Shown piece after piece: positions 1 to 11,218 of a DNA stretch of 64,000 bases (positions are counted from its first letter, which is position 1; every line of letters begins with the position of its first letter). The notes beneath the pieces are model-generated. The model searched no databases. It was not told where the DNA came from and saw only the letters and a list, made by a program, of their open reading frames with translations. Position numbers and translations under genes: made by a program. Origin of the DNA: Polytrichum commune (lineage: Eukaryota > Streptophyta > Polytrichopsida > Polytrichales > Polytrichaceae); assembly GCA_950295325.1 (NCBI GenBank), contig OX485808.1:33500527-33564526 (forward strand), written 5' to 3'.

Positions 1-1398
1 AATTAAGACCAATTGATGACTCGAGAGAACCAATGATAGTCTAGAACTCCATCCTTGGTAACCGGGAGGAGGAGGTTTGTAGGCGTGCCAAATTTGAGAA
101 TATGGGAGTAGCAAGTTGGTACATATGAACCCTACCCCACCAGGTTCCATTTGCATATGGTCGTGTTTGTTCTTATTCACACTAGAATCAGGTGGGCGAG
201 CGGCCTACTTAAAAACTCACCCTTATTGTGTGTGCTCTTGTCTTTGTTTGTTTGGTACAATCATTGAGTTACATGCTATGAATGAAAAACATTCAACAAC
301 TTTCTCTTTGGAAAAGTGAAAGTGGATTTTGTATATATTAAAGGATCATTTAAGTCATGATGTATAGTTTGTATATGTAATAGAGGCATTTCTCACATGA
401 AATTGAAAAGCTTAGTATAAATACATGAGTTCATTTTTCACATGTTTTTAGCATGTTTACATACGTTTTCCTCTATAAATTTCTCGTATATAGGGGTTTA
501 AATTGAACAACGAGCCATGCACGTCATTTAAGGTTCCCATGAAGAGTCCACCCCCTAGGTACATTGGACATTCCCATATTTCCAGTAAAGAGTGGGTCAC
601 ATCAAACAACCCACCTTGAGAAATTACATAAGTATAGCCCTCATCTTGAACACTGAAAGCAAAACAATAAGCTACATTTAATTCTTGGTTGCACACACAC
701 AGTCATAAAATTTTACACCAAGTGCACCTCTTGAGTTCCAGTGGGGAATTAGGAATTCAATTGCCATGCCGTTTTCTTCGCCCATATATATATATATATG
801 TACGATTTCATAAAATGTATTAAGGCATGTTTTGCTTATTTAGGGAACTTAAAATTGAAGAATCCCGTATGGTTGTTCGATAAATTCACCCTGCTAATAG
901 GTTTGAATGGGAAAGATATTACATATATGGATTTTTAAAAGCCCTCATAACTCATAATAAGTTCATAATAAAGCATGAAATTGTTACAAGAAAATTATCT
1001 TATGTAAAAATAAGGTACAACAAAATGTAGTTAGGCATATTTTTATTGTTTTTTATAGTTATTTAATTATATCTTTTGACCCTTGCATAATAAATTTCCT
1101 CTTTATTCCTTCATTATCCTTTGTGGTGAATATGGAGGTCAACCATGTTAAGAAAAAACATATAATTAGACTCATCTTGTTGGGCTCTTTGCAAGAAGAC
1201 AAAATTCATTGGAAGAATAAGATTTATGAAAGGAAAATAACCATGATATAACAAAAAATAAATCTCTTATTATAAAAGCCGGGTTTCTCCCCCACCCCTC
1301 ATTAGGATATTGACGCTGCATGATTTTCAAAGCACTAGAAGAAGAAATATGCCAACGTCGTCCTTCCGGACTTCTTCTCCCACCAGCGGTGGGCCTTT
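1..1398. other. AT-rich intergenic DNA, no gene recognised
   Basis: Small ORFs here show no recognisable domain. An (AT)8 run lies at 784-799. Positions 170-225 resemble, in reverse, one arm of the hairpin MITE at 49006-49131 (shared GCCCACC and TTCTAGTG blocks), so this is probably a lone or decayed transposon end. Confidence 0.6.
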
Positions 1399-2479
1399 GG
1401 CCCCGAGTGGCTCGTTAAGTCTCAATCAATATAGAAGTTCACATTCATTTAAGATATTCATTTGTCCCATATCCAATGTCTAGGGAGATATTTGGGCATG
1501 CATAATCAATCAAGATCCCAGTGTTGTTTCCAAGGCCAACCGGTCACATGTTCTGTTCTTCGAAGGTATATTCTATAGAGTCCTCTAAAAAGGTCGGTGA
1601 ATATCCTAAAGTCTTTAGCTTCAAAAGGTTATTTCTCAAACTCAACCGGTTCGTCTATAATTACAGGTCGGCTCTTCCCATTCATTGCCCGCATGCATGG
1701 AAGGGGCGAACTCTTTTCCCACAACTAGTACCATCTCCCAGTCACAAACAAAAAAACCATCACCCCTCCATGTATAATAGATAACGCCCAAAACATCTTA
1801 CAAGGAATGACAAATTAATAATGCTAGGTTTACATTTAGTGTTGGTGACACTACAAGGGCAGTTCACAAACACTATGGAGCAAAGACACTAAATAGAAGT
1901 GGTGACACTAAATACGATATTTCTTGTAGTACTAAGCATGTGTAATATTTAACAGGTACGGTTACCTCACATACTTTCGGTTTCTAACTCTTGTGGAGTA
2001 TCTGAAGTTATAATTATGCTTCGGGTACTTGGAAGCGTAATATGCAATGTAGATCCGTCCTTTTAAATCATTACGATTAAATCTTTCACACTTGTTGTGA
2101 AAGATTGAATCTTATTCGATTTGAGGTATTTGGGGTTCTCTAACTCCAACTTTTTTTTTTTTTGGTTTGCAGGAGATCAGTTTTAGTTCGATTCAATTGT
2201 TAGTTTCGTCCAAGAAATTAGAGTACGATCAGACGTCGGTTTGTGATCTTTTGACCGTTGACGAGGAGATTGGAGATTGACACGAACCTCCTCACTTCTC
2301 GACTCTTCAACACATTGACAGTTTCTTCTTCAGTGTGTGACATCTAACTCTCGCATGAAATCTCTAAGGTTGTTTTGATTCCTAGACGTTTGAAGGTGTT
2401 ATATTACATGCGCGAAAATCCATCCTTCGGCATCAAAATGATTAGTCTCTATGTTTGTTAAAACGAGCCACTTGGGGCC
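1399..2479. mobile_element. Possible DNA transposon bounded by 18-bp inverted repeats
   Basis: GGCCCCGAGTGGCTCGTT at 1399-1416 and AACGAGCCACTTGGGGCC at 2462-2479 are inverted copies with one mismatch, facing inward about 1.08 kb apart. Both sit in short GC-rich patches unlike the surrounding DNA. No transposase sequence is recognisable between them and no target duplication was found. They could instead be two unrelated insertions of one repeat in opposite orientation. Confidence 0.3.
1478..1690 (-). repeat. AACCGGTT-family dispersed repeat, copy 1 (reverse)
   Basis: A repeat of about 210 bp with a CAACCGGT box near each end. Related copies lie at 27017-27210, 27259-27465 and 29619-29832 (forward) and at 27935-28160 and 34952-35140 (reverse). 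No coding content is recognised. The family type is unknown. Confidence 0.55.
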
Positions 2480-5434
2480 GAGGCCCCTCCCCCTCGTAGG
2501 AGAGGCGGTTCATTTGAAATGCAATGAGGGTATGCGGGTGTGAAGTTAAGACCAAACTCAATCATGATCTACTCAATAACAGGGGGGGGGGGGGGGGAAT
2601 AACCAAAAAAAAAACTCAGATTGATATCTTTGAGGTATAATTACATGTTGGCTTTGTGATCTTCACATTTCCTCATCCAAAAAACGCAATGTAGATTGTT
2701 CACAACAGGCTTCCATTTCAAGCTAACTTATGATTAGTGTAACTTAATGTAACTCCTTTGGGGCATTCCGCATTGTTGAGTAATGTCATGACTATTGCGT
2801 TGCTTATAATACAATGTTATTCTGAACACAACTAAACAAATGTGCCTTCCAAGGTCTTCCTCAACCAAAATCAACAAATTATCACAACCTTCTGCGGAAG
2901 ACTCTTTGGCCAAATTGTTCTTCATGTCAAGAGTTTCTATCAGCCATTTGCAAGCGCATCAACATGACAGATTCATAAACATTTAGCTCTGAAATCCAAC
3001 AACTGTTTGAGACCATTTATACCATTTCCATACATTGAAGATATTTTCCAAAGTGTCGCGGCCCAAGATCCCATTTAAATACAAACCTGTGACTAAGGTT
3101 TGCCGGCAGTGCACGAATCAACAAATTAGCAAAAAAACTCTTCTGCAATTTGCAAATGCATCATCAATAGGTATGATAGATTGATAATATTTGCTCTAGG
3201 CCTCCTCCTCGAAAACAAAATGAGATGTACAATACATAGCTATAGCATTGTATAATTCCAAATAGTAAGTGACACTCAATACACTACTTAGTGTAATTTT
3301 TTCACATAAATTTATTTTAGAAATAGTATCCAAGATTCTAGCCCTCAACTTATAGGGACATTATTTTTACTATAGCCCTTCGAGTCATAATGGACGAGTT
3401 CAAATACATAAATGCATTGAATCCCAAACTGCGCACTACTTGAATCTAGACCGAGAAACAAAAACTAAAATAGGCTTAAATTGAGTACTTCCTTGTTAAA
3501 AATGACGTACTAGGTGCTTTTGGCACATCTACCTAAACATAATGTCCAAAAACCAAGACTAGATGGGACCCCATATAGAATTGACCAAGGCCACATTGTC
3601 CAAGTCCAACCTCGAGCCGCGTTCAATGCTTCCCACATGTCTTACTTAAGGTAGAAGCGTCCAACTCCATGCACTTAGTGATCTACTTTTTGGTCTCAAA
3701 GTGGGTGGTTGCGTACTTCAAAACGAATACCAATAATATCATAATAAGAATAAAAAAACACAATCATTCGCGAAGCCGCTTGATATGCGTGGGCCGCGGT
3801 ACTCTGCATCTTCTCTCACACAACACCGCTTCTGCCACTTTCTCTGTGCGCTTGTCATTTGGTTCACCATGATGTTTTCTGGGTCGATGTAGGGTTTTGG
3901 TTGGAGGCGACACCAAATGTCTCTGTGTGCTTCAAAAACCAACACTTGAAGGAGGTATGGAGATCTAACGTTTTCACTTGACTGTGGGTATGGAGTCTCT
4001 TAGGTTTTCACTTGAAGTTGAAGATTTCAGTCGGAGTCGGCGTCCTCATCCAAGTATGTGTTGGTCGGATGGAGTGTGTTAGATCATGGGTTGTGTGGCG
4101 TTTTGATGTGTGTGCTCTAACAATGTATGTGGCCTTCCTGACCCAGTCTGTTAGTTTTTCAGATCTGATTATGTGTCTTCGTAGAGTACATGAATTGGCG
4201 TGTGAGGTTGTTGTTTTGGTAGATAGTTTCTTACCTTTTGGCCCATTGCTCTTGAGACTTCGGAGATAACTTATGTGCTACATTTGGGTGCATCTGGCAC
4301 CAAAGGAACTCTATGCCGGCTCAAATTGTGCTCTTTCGCAAGATTTGTCTCTCTCCCTATTCGGCCACAAAGCTTTACTTGGGCTATTGATATCTGTAAC
4401 CATGAGATCGGAGGAGATCTGTGGACTCCATAGTTTAAACTTGTACATCGCCACGAAGTTGTCTTCAATTTAGCACTGCTTTTTAAGTTTCTATGTTTTT
4501 GTTAATAATGATAAAACCCTTTCCTGTGGTAAACTTTGTGAGTCCCTCTTGAGTTGCAAGTGCAAGTGTGGTCATCCCCTAGCACGTTTGTAAGGCTGCG
4601 ACATGGTTCTGAGGTCTTGCAAATCACTGTTAAAGCTTCAACCTTTCAATCATCAAGCTTTGAACCGTTGTACTCGTTTCGAGCTATTTATTTTCGACGT
4701 CGTCATTCAACCTACAACCTGGTCGTGTAGTTCGCCCTGCCATTCTTGCGAACCTTGTAAGTTAGGTGCTGGATTGAAGCAAAAACTTTTGTTAGCTGCT
4801 ACATTAAATTCGATGTTTGATATGGCGGTACAATCTTCCTGTAAATTTCTAGACATGCTCCACACTTACAGGACATTATATGTGGTAAGACAAACGGAGC
4901 TTGATAAAGCCGTCTGTATCTTTACTCTTACGTTTCTTAGGTTTTTGGATAGAAAATCCTCACAAGATTGCTCCAAAGATGCTCTATATATATGTACATA
5001 CGTAAATGATTGGCTTGCACTACTATATGCTAACTACCTAGGTTTTTGAGTGTAAAATAACAACCAAATCCTTCTCTTTGTTTTCTGCCATAACTAAATG
5101 TCGCTGAATTTGTTGTTGGTATCTGTAGAATCACCAACCCTCTCCTAGAGCTTCAGTTTTGGTGGATCTGCAGAAACTCAATCACCAAATCATGGCACTG
5201 CATCAAAGTGGAAGTTAGCACGTTGTGAAAATGGTGCCCCTTAGGTCTCTTCCAGTGTCAACATTCTTGAAAGTGTTCCATGATTTCACACTGAGTCTAT
5301 TTTACTTTATGGTGTTATGCCATTGAAATATTGTCAAACTATCCTCGAGTCCGTGCTGATGAGGTGATAGGTTGAATTTCCTGACAGTTGGTAAAATAAC
5401 AGAGGCTCACCGGTATCATATAACTGATATGCAG
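2480..5434. other. Intergenic DNA, no gene recognised
   Basis: A G16 homopolymer lies at 2582-2597. Positions about 3225-3300 resemble the right end of the MITE at 53216-53438 (shared AATTCCAAATAGTAAGT block). ORFs at 3669-5049 up to 148 codons have no recognisable domain or motif and are not called as genes. This stretch lies directly upstream of the EDR2-like pseudogene, but no earlier exon of that gene (for example a PH domain) could be identified. Confidence 0.55.
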
Positions 5435-6046
5435 GGTTGAGATATTTTGAGGAGACTGCAGATTTCCCTTTCAAGTATAAGGTAAGCTTGGTGTTTGCAA
5501 CAGGGTATGCCCTCTGTACTTTTTGCAGTTCCGTGGTCAATTGGGCACGTCTTCAACTGAAGATGACTGCTGATACAAACCAAATGTTTTTGTGGAAGGC
5601 ATCAACATTTGTTGACTACTCTTTTTGTTGTAAACTGTTTCAGCTGCCAGTGATGAAAGCAATTAGGGTGGTGAAGGCTCCAGCTGATAAAATCTTTAAT
5701 CTCATCATGGATTATGGGTCGGAGCACCAACAGTAAGCACTCACAGCTTAAGTTCCACTCTGCTATATTTGAAATGGAACTGTTAGACCAAGAGTGTTGT
5801 ATACTCTTTCTTTCACCTTGCTCTATCAATGGGTAATATATGCAAGTATAGGAATACTTGCTCGTTGCACTTTGGTTCAATGACATGATATTTTGAGTTT
5901 ACTTACTATATTTAGATAGCTCAACTTCTTCAATAACAAGCAAAATCCTGTGCTGATGGGACCACATAGTGGGAAGCGCATCAATTATCGAAGTTGTGGA
6001 TGGTCATTAAGATATTTTGTATATATGCTTTCGTCAAAATTCAGGG
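5435..6046 (+). pseudogene. EDR2-like START-domain gene fragment (three decayed exons)
   Basis: Three exon-like blocks read together as the linker and start of the START domain of plant EDR2-like lipid-binding proteins. Exon a (5435-5481) reads GLRYFEETADFPFKYK, bounded by AG and GTAAGC. Exon b (5644-5732) follows a 162-bp GT-AG phase-0 intron and reads LPVMKAIRVVKAPADKIFNL onward to a GSEHQQ end. Exon c (about 5955-6046) begins WD, as expected after QQ, and contains ASIIEVVDGH followed by DILYICF. It is broken: the codon after VVDGH is TAA, and no acceptor AG directly precedes exon c. No RYWRR exon, no DUF1336-type C-terminus and no N-terminal PH domain were found nearby. Known family members act in lipid binding and in control of cell death and defence. 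Assignment rests on remembered family motifs; a partial gene copy that decayed is the simplest reading. Confidence 0.65.
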
Positions 6047-9000
6047 TAAATATGCAATTGTTGTATGGATTGACTACCTCCAATATGTGAATTTATGCTG
6101 GTAGACTCTATCTGCTACTTTAATATTGATGTTGTTGTGTTTAGGATGTTGTCCTATAATTTGTCTCTCTTGTAGAGGAATATTTAATCAGTTTGACTAG
6201 AAAATTCCTTCTCATGGAGCGTGTATATGTTGCGCACAAGAGAAGGCCACCGAGGAAATTCTTCTTTTGCTAAGTACTATCATCTAAATTATATTTTGGG
6301 AACTTTCAGGAAAATTCATGTACCTCTACATTGTAACTTGCAAATTTCTGTGAGTGAATTGTGGTAGTGGCTTCACATGTTATTAGGTGGTGTAACATGA
6401 ATGATTGAAATGGGATTTACATTTGCCATCCCTTCAATCAAGGTTTATGATGTTGTTCAAGAAATCGGTGGTTCTTCCTTGACATGTCTTGGACACTTGT
6501 TTTGGTAGACAGTTTCAAGTGAAAGTGAACATATATATTATATTGGATTTTGGACCTTCAAGATGAGATGCGCTCAAAATGAGTTTTGTGATCAAGTAGA
6601 CTTCAAGAATGCAAGAGCAACATATTTTTGAAGTCGGGCGGGTGGGCATCGATCTCAGGCAGAGGGGGTTGGGCAGTGGCACGACCCCTGTGATTACGAG
6701 GGGCCGTTAGTGCCCAGGGCGCCGCATCTAGCCTTTACCGAGCTACAGGGACACGGCCATTGGGGTTCGTGGCAAGGCAAGGGCGAAGACAATCTACAAT
6801 ACGGCATGTGATTATCTGCACTGAGAGTGTCCACTTCAAGCGGTGGATTCTCCATTTACTTTGTGGCTTGACATTCTCGGCAGCCATCTGTGAGTTTGCA
6901 ACGCAAGCGTGTGTTGGGGTTTGAGGCGAGGTTTAAGTTCAAGGAGGAACTCTTTTGTGTGGCTGGTCCTCTACAACATTTTTTTTTTTGTGAATAGGAT
7001 TGTGGAGCACGGAGTAGGGACTGTGGGTTCTTAATCTTACTCTTACCATGTGATGATGGACTACTTCATTACTCAATTATTTGGTCACCTTCATATAACA
7101 TTGTTGGGTGTTGGGGAAATCCTCAATATATTGTGGGTGATGAAGGTTTGAAGCACTTAGCAGCATGTTTGCTTTACAGAAGATATTTGGCTAGGACGTG
7201 GGAGTCACTGTGGAGGATTTGGTGGGTGGAGGTGTGAAGTGGCAGGGCTACTGGCCACAATTACTATCTGCTTCATAAATGGAGGGTTTCACCTTCACAA
7301 AGTAAGCATTCAGACAATCCCAAGCCTTTGGTCCTTTGTGTTGGGTGCTACTTTTGTGTTTGCGGTTAATTGCTCACATGTTGTGTTGGTTAGGGAAATT
7401 AGTGGACATCCTCAAGTAGGAGCCTTGAGGAATTTGGAGCAGTTACTAGCTCTACGTAATGATTCCATGGTACACGTTGTTCTTGGACTGCAACAATGGA
7501 ATAGAATAAGAAGTGGTTGGTGTTCTTAGACCCCCTTTGCACTAGAGCTGGAGTTGAGATATTACGATTTTTGTGGGTCTAATCTCTGTTTTTGGGCAAG
7601 CCTCCATCCCAAACCCAAAGTAATGAGAGTTCGATCAAACCTGGAGTTCTCCATGGTTTGAGCAAGTGTAAAGTGGCCATGGCTAAAATGAGATATGAAA
7701 GGGGGAATGGTAGTAATACAACTAAGACAAACACAACTAACGAGTCGATGAGTTAAAAAGTTCATAAGAGTGGTTTTTCAATGAAACAAGATTGTTGTCA
7801 AGTGCCACATCGAAGAAAGAAGTAGGCGGTGAACATCAAGATTGTGTGATTGAGAATCATGTTCCTCCCGGATGAGTCTCGCATCCATGCATTGTTCGTA
7901 AAGCTAAAGCTTGTCTTGCACAATATTGGTGATCGGGGCTCTATAAATAGGGAAGTTGTCACAACGCGAACAACATTCCATGCAGAGACCAACATGGCCA
8001 CATGGTGTGCGTATGCTTTGAAAGGCTCATCCACAGCTTTTCAGGTAGCGGGTTGCTCTCAAATTTTTGCCTTGGCTTCACCACTTGATTCCTAAGGCTC
8101 CACTAATGCTAAGCGTTTTAGGGCAACCTCCTTGATCACAAAATTACAAGAGTTACTCAATCTTGTTTAGTTGAAAAGCGTGCCGTTTGTTGAGCACAAC
8201 TTTGATGATGAGAACAAATATTCTCAAAATACAAATAAGTTGTTGAGGATTCCCATGTCTTTCATCATATTAATTTGTTGATAACATCAATAACAACCAC
8301 CAATACAAATTTCCGATGTTGGCCTTCCAAAAGTTGCTCTACATCAATGTGGATTGAATCCCGTGCCTTAGCTTGGAAGCAAAAGGTCTCACCCACTTCA
8401 CTAAACTCAATATAAATAAGTTTTCAAATTACAACATGATTTACACTAGAGCTTAAGTTGAGAGTTGGAGCTTGCAACTGTCAAGAGATTGATGCTTTGA
8501 TTTGACAATGTTTGAGCCGAAGCTCAAAGTATTCGGAGGTTGTCCTATTTTGAGCAAATCTAAGCCGGCATTGGTGAAAGTGAGATATAGAAAGGGGAAT
8601 GGTAGTAGGATTAATGCGGTCCAAAGATTCAGGGGTTAGATGGGTTGAGTGGGCCGAACAACATTCTTTCCAAATTAGATGCGTCATTTCATTATGAAGA
8701 ATCAACTTCAAAAACCGAAGTGCATAGCGTTTTGTGACATTGCGTATAGTTGCGTTTAGTACTCGTAACATTGCAGGCATCCGTGTATTCACAAATCTGG
8801 GATATCCTATTTACCTATAGTCCTTGCAATTTAGAACCAATAAATGAAATAAAACTTGAATTGCTTTGTCTCCTTTGATTATGTTCCGTATTGAATATAG
8901 GTTGATGTCTACGTTTTGAGCACATAGTTGAATCTCATCATTACACATGATTTTGGTGTTTACTTGTGATTACAATCCTTGTCATATGTTACAGATGAAT

Positions 9001-10507
9001 ATGGATGTCATTCTTAACAAATAAAAATTGATCTACAAATGATCACATGCGTATGATAAAGTCTTATATCATAAAGTGATTAGAACATGTGGTGTGTTTT
9101 CATTGGGCATGTGGATTATATGTGTTTGTCACCTCTTCTAGTCTCTCTTGTATTATGTATATCTCCTAATTTTGAACTCATTGTGGATGTAGTGATGGTT
9201 GGGATTCTGAAGGTTAACCTACTCACTAGTAATCCAACTACATCAGAGTAAAGCAATAATTATGTTGGGGATTCTACTACAAAACCAACATAGTTCATGA
9301 TATTTGTGCACATTGACAAGGTGGAGCATGGACATTACTAGAGATCTTTCCTACTTGCAAGAGTTTTGGAAGTAGGGAGGACATTTTGAATTGCTTTTTA
9401 GTTCAAGATGTCTTGTGAGAATTGGTTGCGCGTTAAAAGGGTGATCGTAGTATATCGAAGCCGTCTTCATGTCTAGGTATGCATTCTCCCTTTATGAAGT
9501 TGAGCATTTTCTTGGGTAGTTGTCATGTTCCTTGGTGATAGGATGTTGCAAAATATGGTTAGATTGTTATCCTTGTCGTTGTCATGTAGATGATGACACA
9601 AATTGATTTGATCAAACACAAGGAATGAGAATGCTACATATTTTTTTCACTTTGAGAATCGCCATTGTCAATACCTAGCTTAGGTTAGTGATTAAATGAG
9701 TGTTGGACTTGAATGAACCATGTCAACTTCTATCCATGATCTATGTTTAGACTTGGTTGACATGAAGCTGCACAAAATATCCAATGTCAACGGAATGAAA
9801 AGTTCAATGGTTAGTTTGTAGCATTATGGTATTTTGTCCATCTCCAATGGTATGGATGGGAAAATAGTCATCATCTCACATAGTGTATTGCTACATGTAA
9901 TGGGATTGTACCATCCATCCATAATCACAACACATGAAAATTTAGATAACGAAATCTCCAATCCAAAACTCCTTAAGCATGGTATTGAGCTTTTCACATC
10001 TTGTTTGCTAAGGCACATGTTTGTAAATTAAAGATCTACGTAAGCCTTACTCATCTATGCAATTAGCAATAACCATCGTGAACTTACATTTGTTTTGTTT
10101 TCCTTAGGCATAGATATCAGCATAATGGAGGTATTTTGTGAAAGTCCAAAAATGTCAAATCATGTTAAACTATTTATGTGTTAGTTTGTTTTTCATGTGA
10201 CTAATTTTTGCAGAACACAAGTGTTGTGAAAAACGATGTTGGTACTTGGTAAATTTGGAAGGTGCCATTGTACTATAATAACATTGATCTATTTGAAGTG
10301 AACAGTATAATAGTTTTTGTATAATGTGCGGTTTTCATAATATTAACGTTCATACCAAATTGTATTATGTAAAAATATACAAGTAAGTAAGCAAGTAAGA
10401 AAATATCAAGAGAGAAGGAAAGTTGATTTTAGGAAGCAAAAGAAAGAGGAAAACTTAGTGCACACAACCATGACATTCTTGAGATTAAAGTTCGTTGGAT
10501 GTCCTGA
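6047..10507. other. Repeat-derived intergenic DNA, no gene recognised
   Basis: No protein domain could be recognised on either strand. A GC-rich patch lies at 6635-6790. Positions about 7525-7760 and 8447-8690 are diverged direct repeats: both begin near CACTAGAGCT and share GTGAGATATnnAAAGGGGGAATGGTAGTA-like blocks. They are probably two copies of a hAT-like MITE. The ORF at 7239-7529 has no recognisable motif. Confidence 0.5.
7525..8690 (+). repeat. Pair of diverged direct repeats (7525-7760 and 8447-8690)
   Basis: Both copies contain CACTAGAGCT, a GTTTGAGC block and a GGGGAATGGTAGTA block in the same order and orientation. The start is similar to TTTACACTAGAG sequences at 33070, 33150 and 62030 in the window, which suggests one non-autonomous DNA transposon family. 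The boundaries are approximate. Confidence 0.45.
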
Positions 10508-10690
10508 GGGTTGTTTGAAATACATGTATCATCAAGAAACTTTCTTGAAACTAGAGTAAACCATTATAGCAAACCGTTCGAGCGGTTTTGGGTCATACAA
10601 TTGGATGCCGATGAAGGAAAATTGATCGCAAAAGTAATTCTCATTAATGAAGAACAAAAGTTTGATGTCAAATGCTTCATGAAAAAATAA
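10508..10690 (+). other. Orphan ORF upstream of the receptor gene, possible gene remnant
   Basis: An open frame of 60 codons follows a TGA (10505-10507) and ends at TAA (10688-10690). The second half looks protein-like: it includes FERFWVIQLDADEGKLIAKV and then a run ending DVKCFMKK, with alternating hydrophobic positions typical of beta strands. It has no convincing ATG. It could be the last exon of a lost gene, a fragment of another NLR, or chance. No family is recognised. Confidence 0.2.
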
Positions 10691-11023
10691 CACATATGAT
10701 CTGCAATGATGTCATGGGGTGAGCAAAAGTTTGTCACGGCTGTAAATTAATAAATTCACTACTTCAATAATTTCAGTTCCTATTTATCAAATTTTACATT
10801 CTAATAGAGATTAGCATCTACACCTTGTTGTGAATTGTCATGTTTTCATTCATCATTTAGTGTCAATGTTGTAAATTTTCCATTAGAATTTAATGTTTCT
10901 TGTGGGATTTATAGGTTTAAATTCTAGTGAGCCTGCTCATCAACAATTATAGACAATCTTCAAGCGAAGAATACCTTGAGTATTGCGATTTAGATTATTT
11001 ACAACTATATCATACCTCTCAAA

Positions 11024-11218
11024 ATGGCAAATGTTTTGCGGCTAGCAATGGGTATTGTGGAATTTCCCGATATATTATCGAGGGAAGAAGTATTGAATAG
11101 AAAGCAATGTGAGAATTTGCTTTCCAACTTTCGAAAGGGTGTGGAAATATTGCACAACATCACCAATGGTCCAGCTCAAGTATTTCATGAAGCTGAAAAA
11201 TATTTATTAGAATTGTGA
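11024..11218 (+). CDS. N-terminal helical block of the kinase-NB-ARC-LRR protein
   Basis: The first ATG of the locus (MANVLRLAMGIVEFPDILSR...) opens a 64-codon frame with amphipathic, leucine-rich segments, compatible with the helical bundle that precedes the kinase. It ends LLEL-stop, and the next frame continues immediately as VNKGRVLIEE from GTG 11215. The two overlap by four bases. One added base (TTG GTG instead of TTGTG) would join them as ...LLELVNKG.... An intron is unlikely because the space is too short. The start choice is the only in-frame ATG close to the conserved-looking region; an upstream non-coding exon cannot be excluded. Confidence 0.65.
   Translation: MANVLRLAMGIVEFPDILSREEVLNRKQCENLLSNFRKGVEILHNITNGPAQVFHEAEKYLLEL

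Noticed and set aside
4603..5049. 148-codon ORF upstream of the EDR2-like fragment
   Set aside because: No motif of the EDR2 family (PH, START) or any other domain, and low-complexity codon usage. It could not be joined to the downstream exons.
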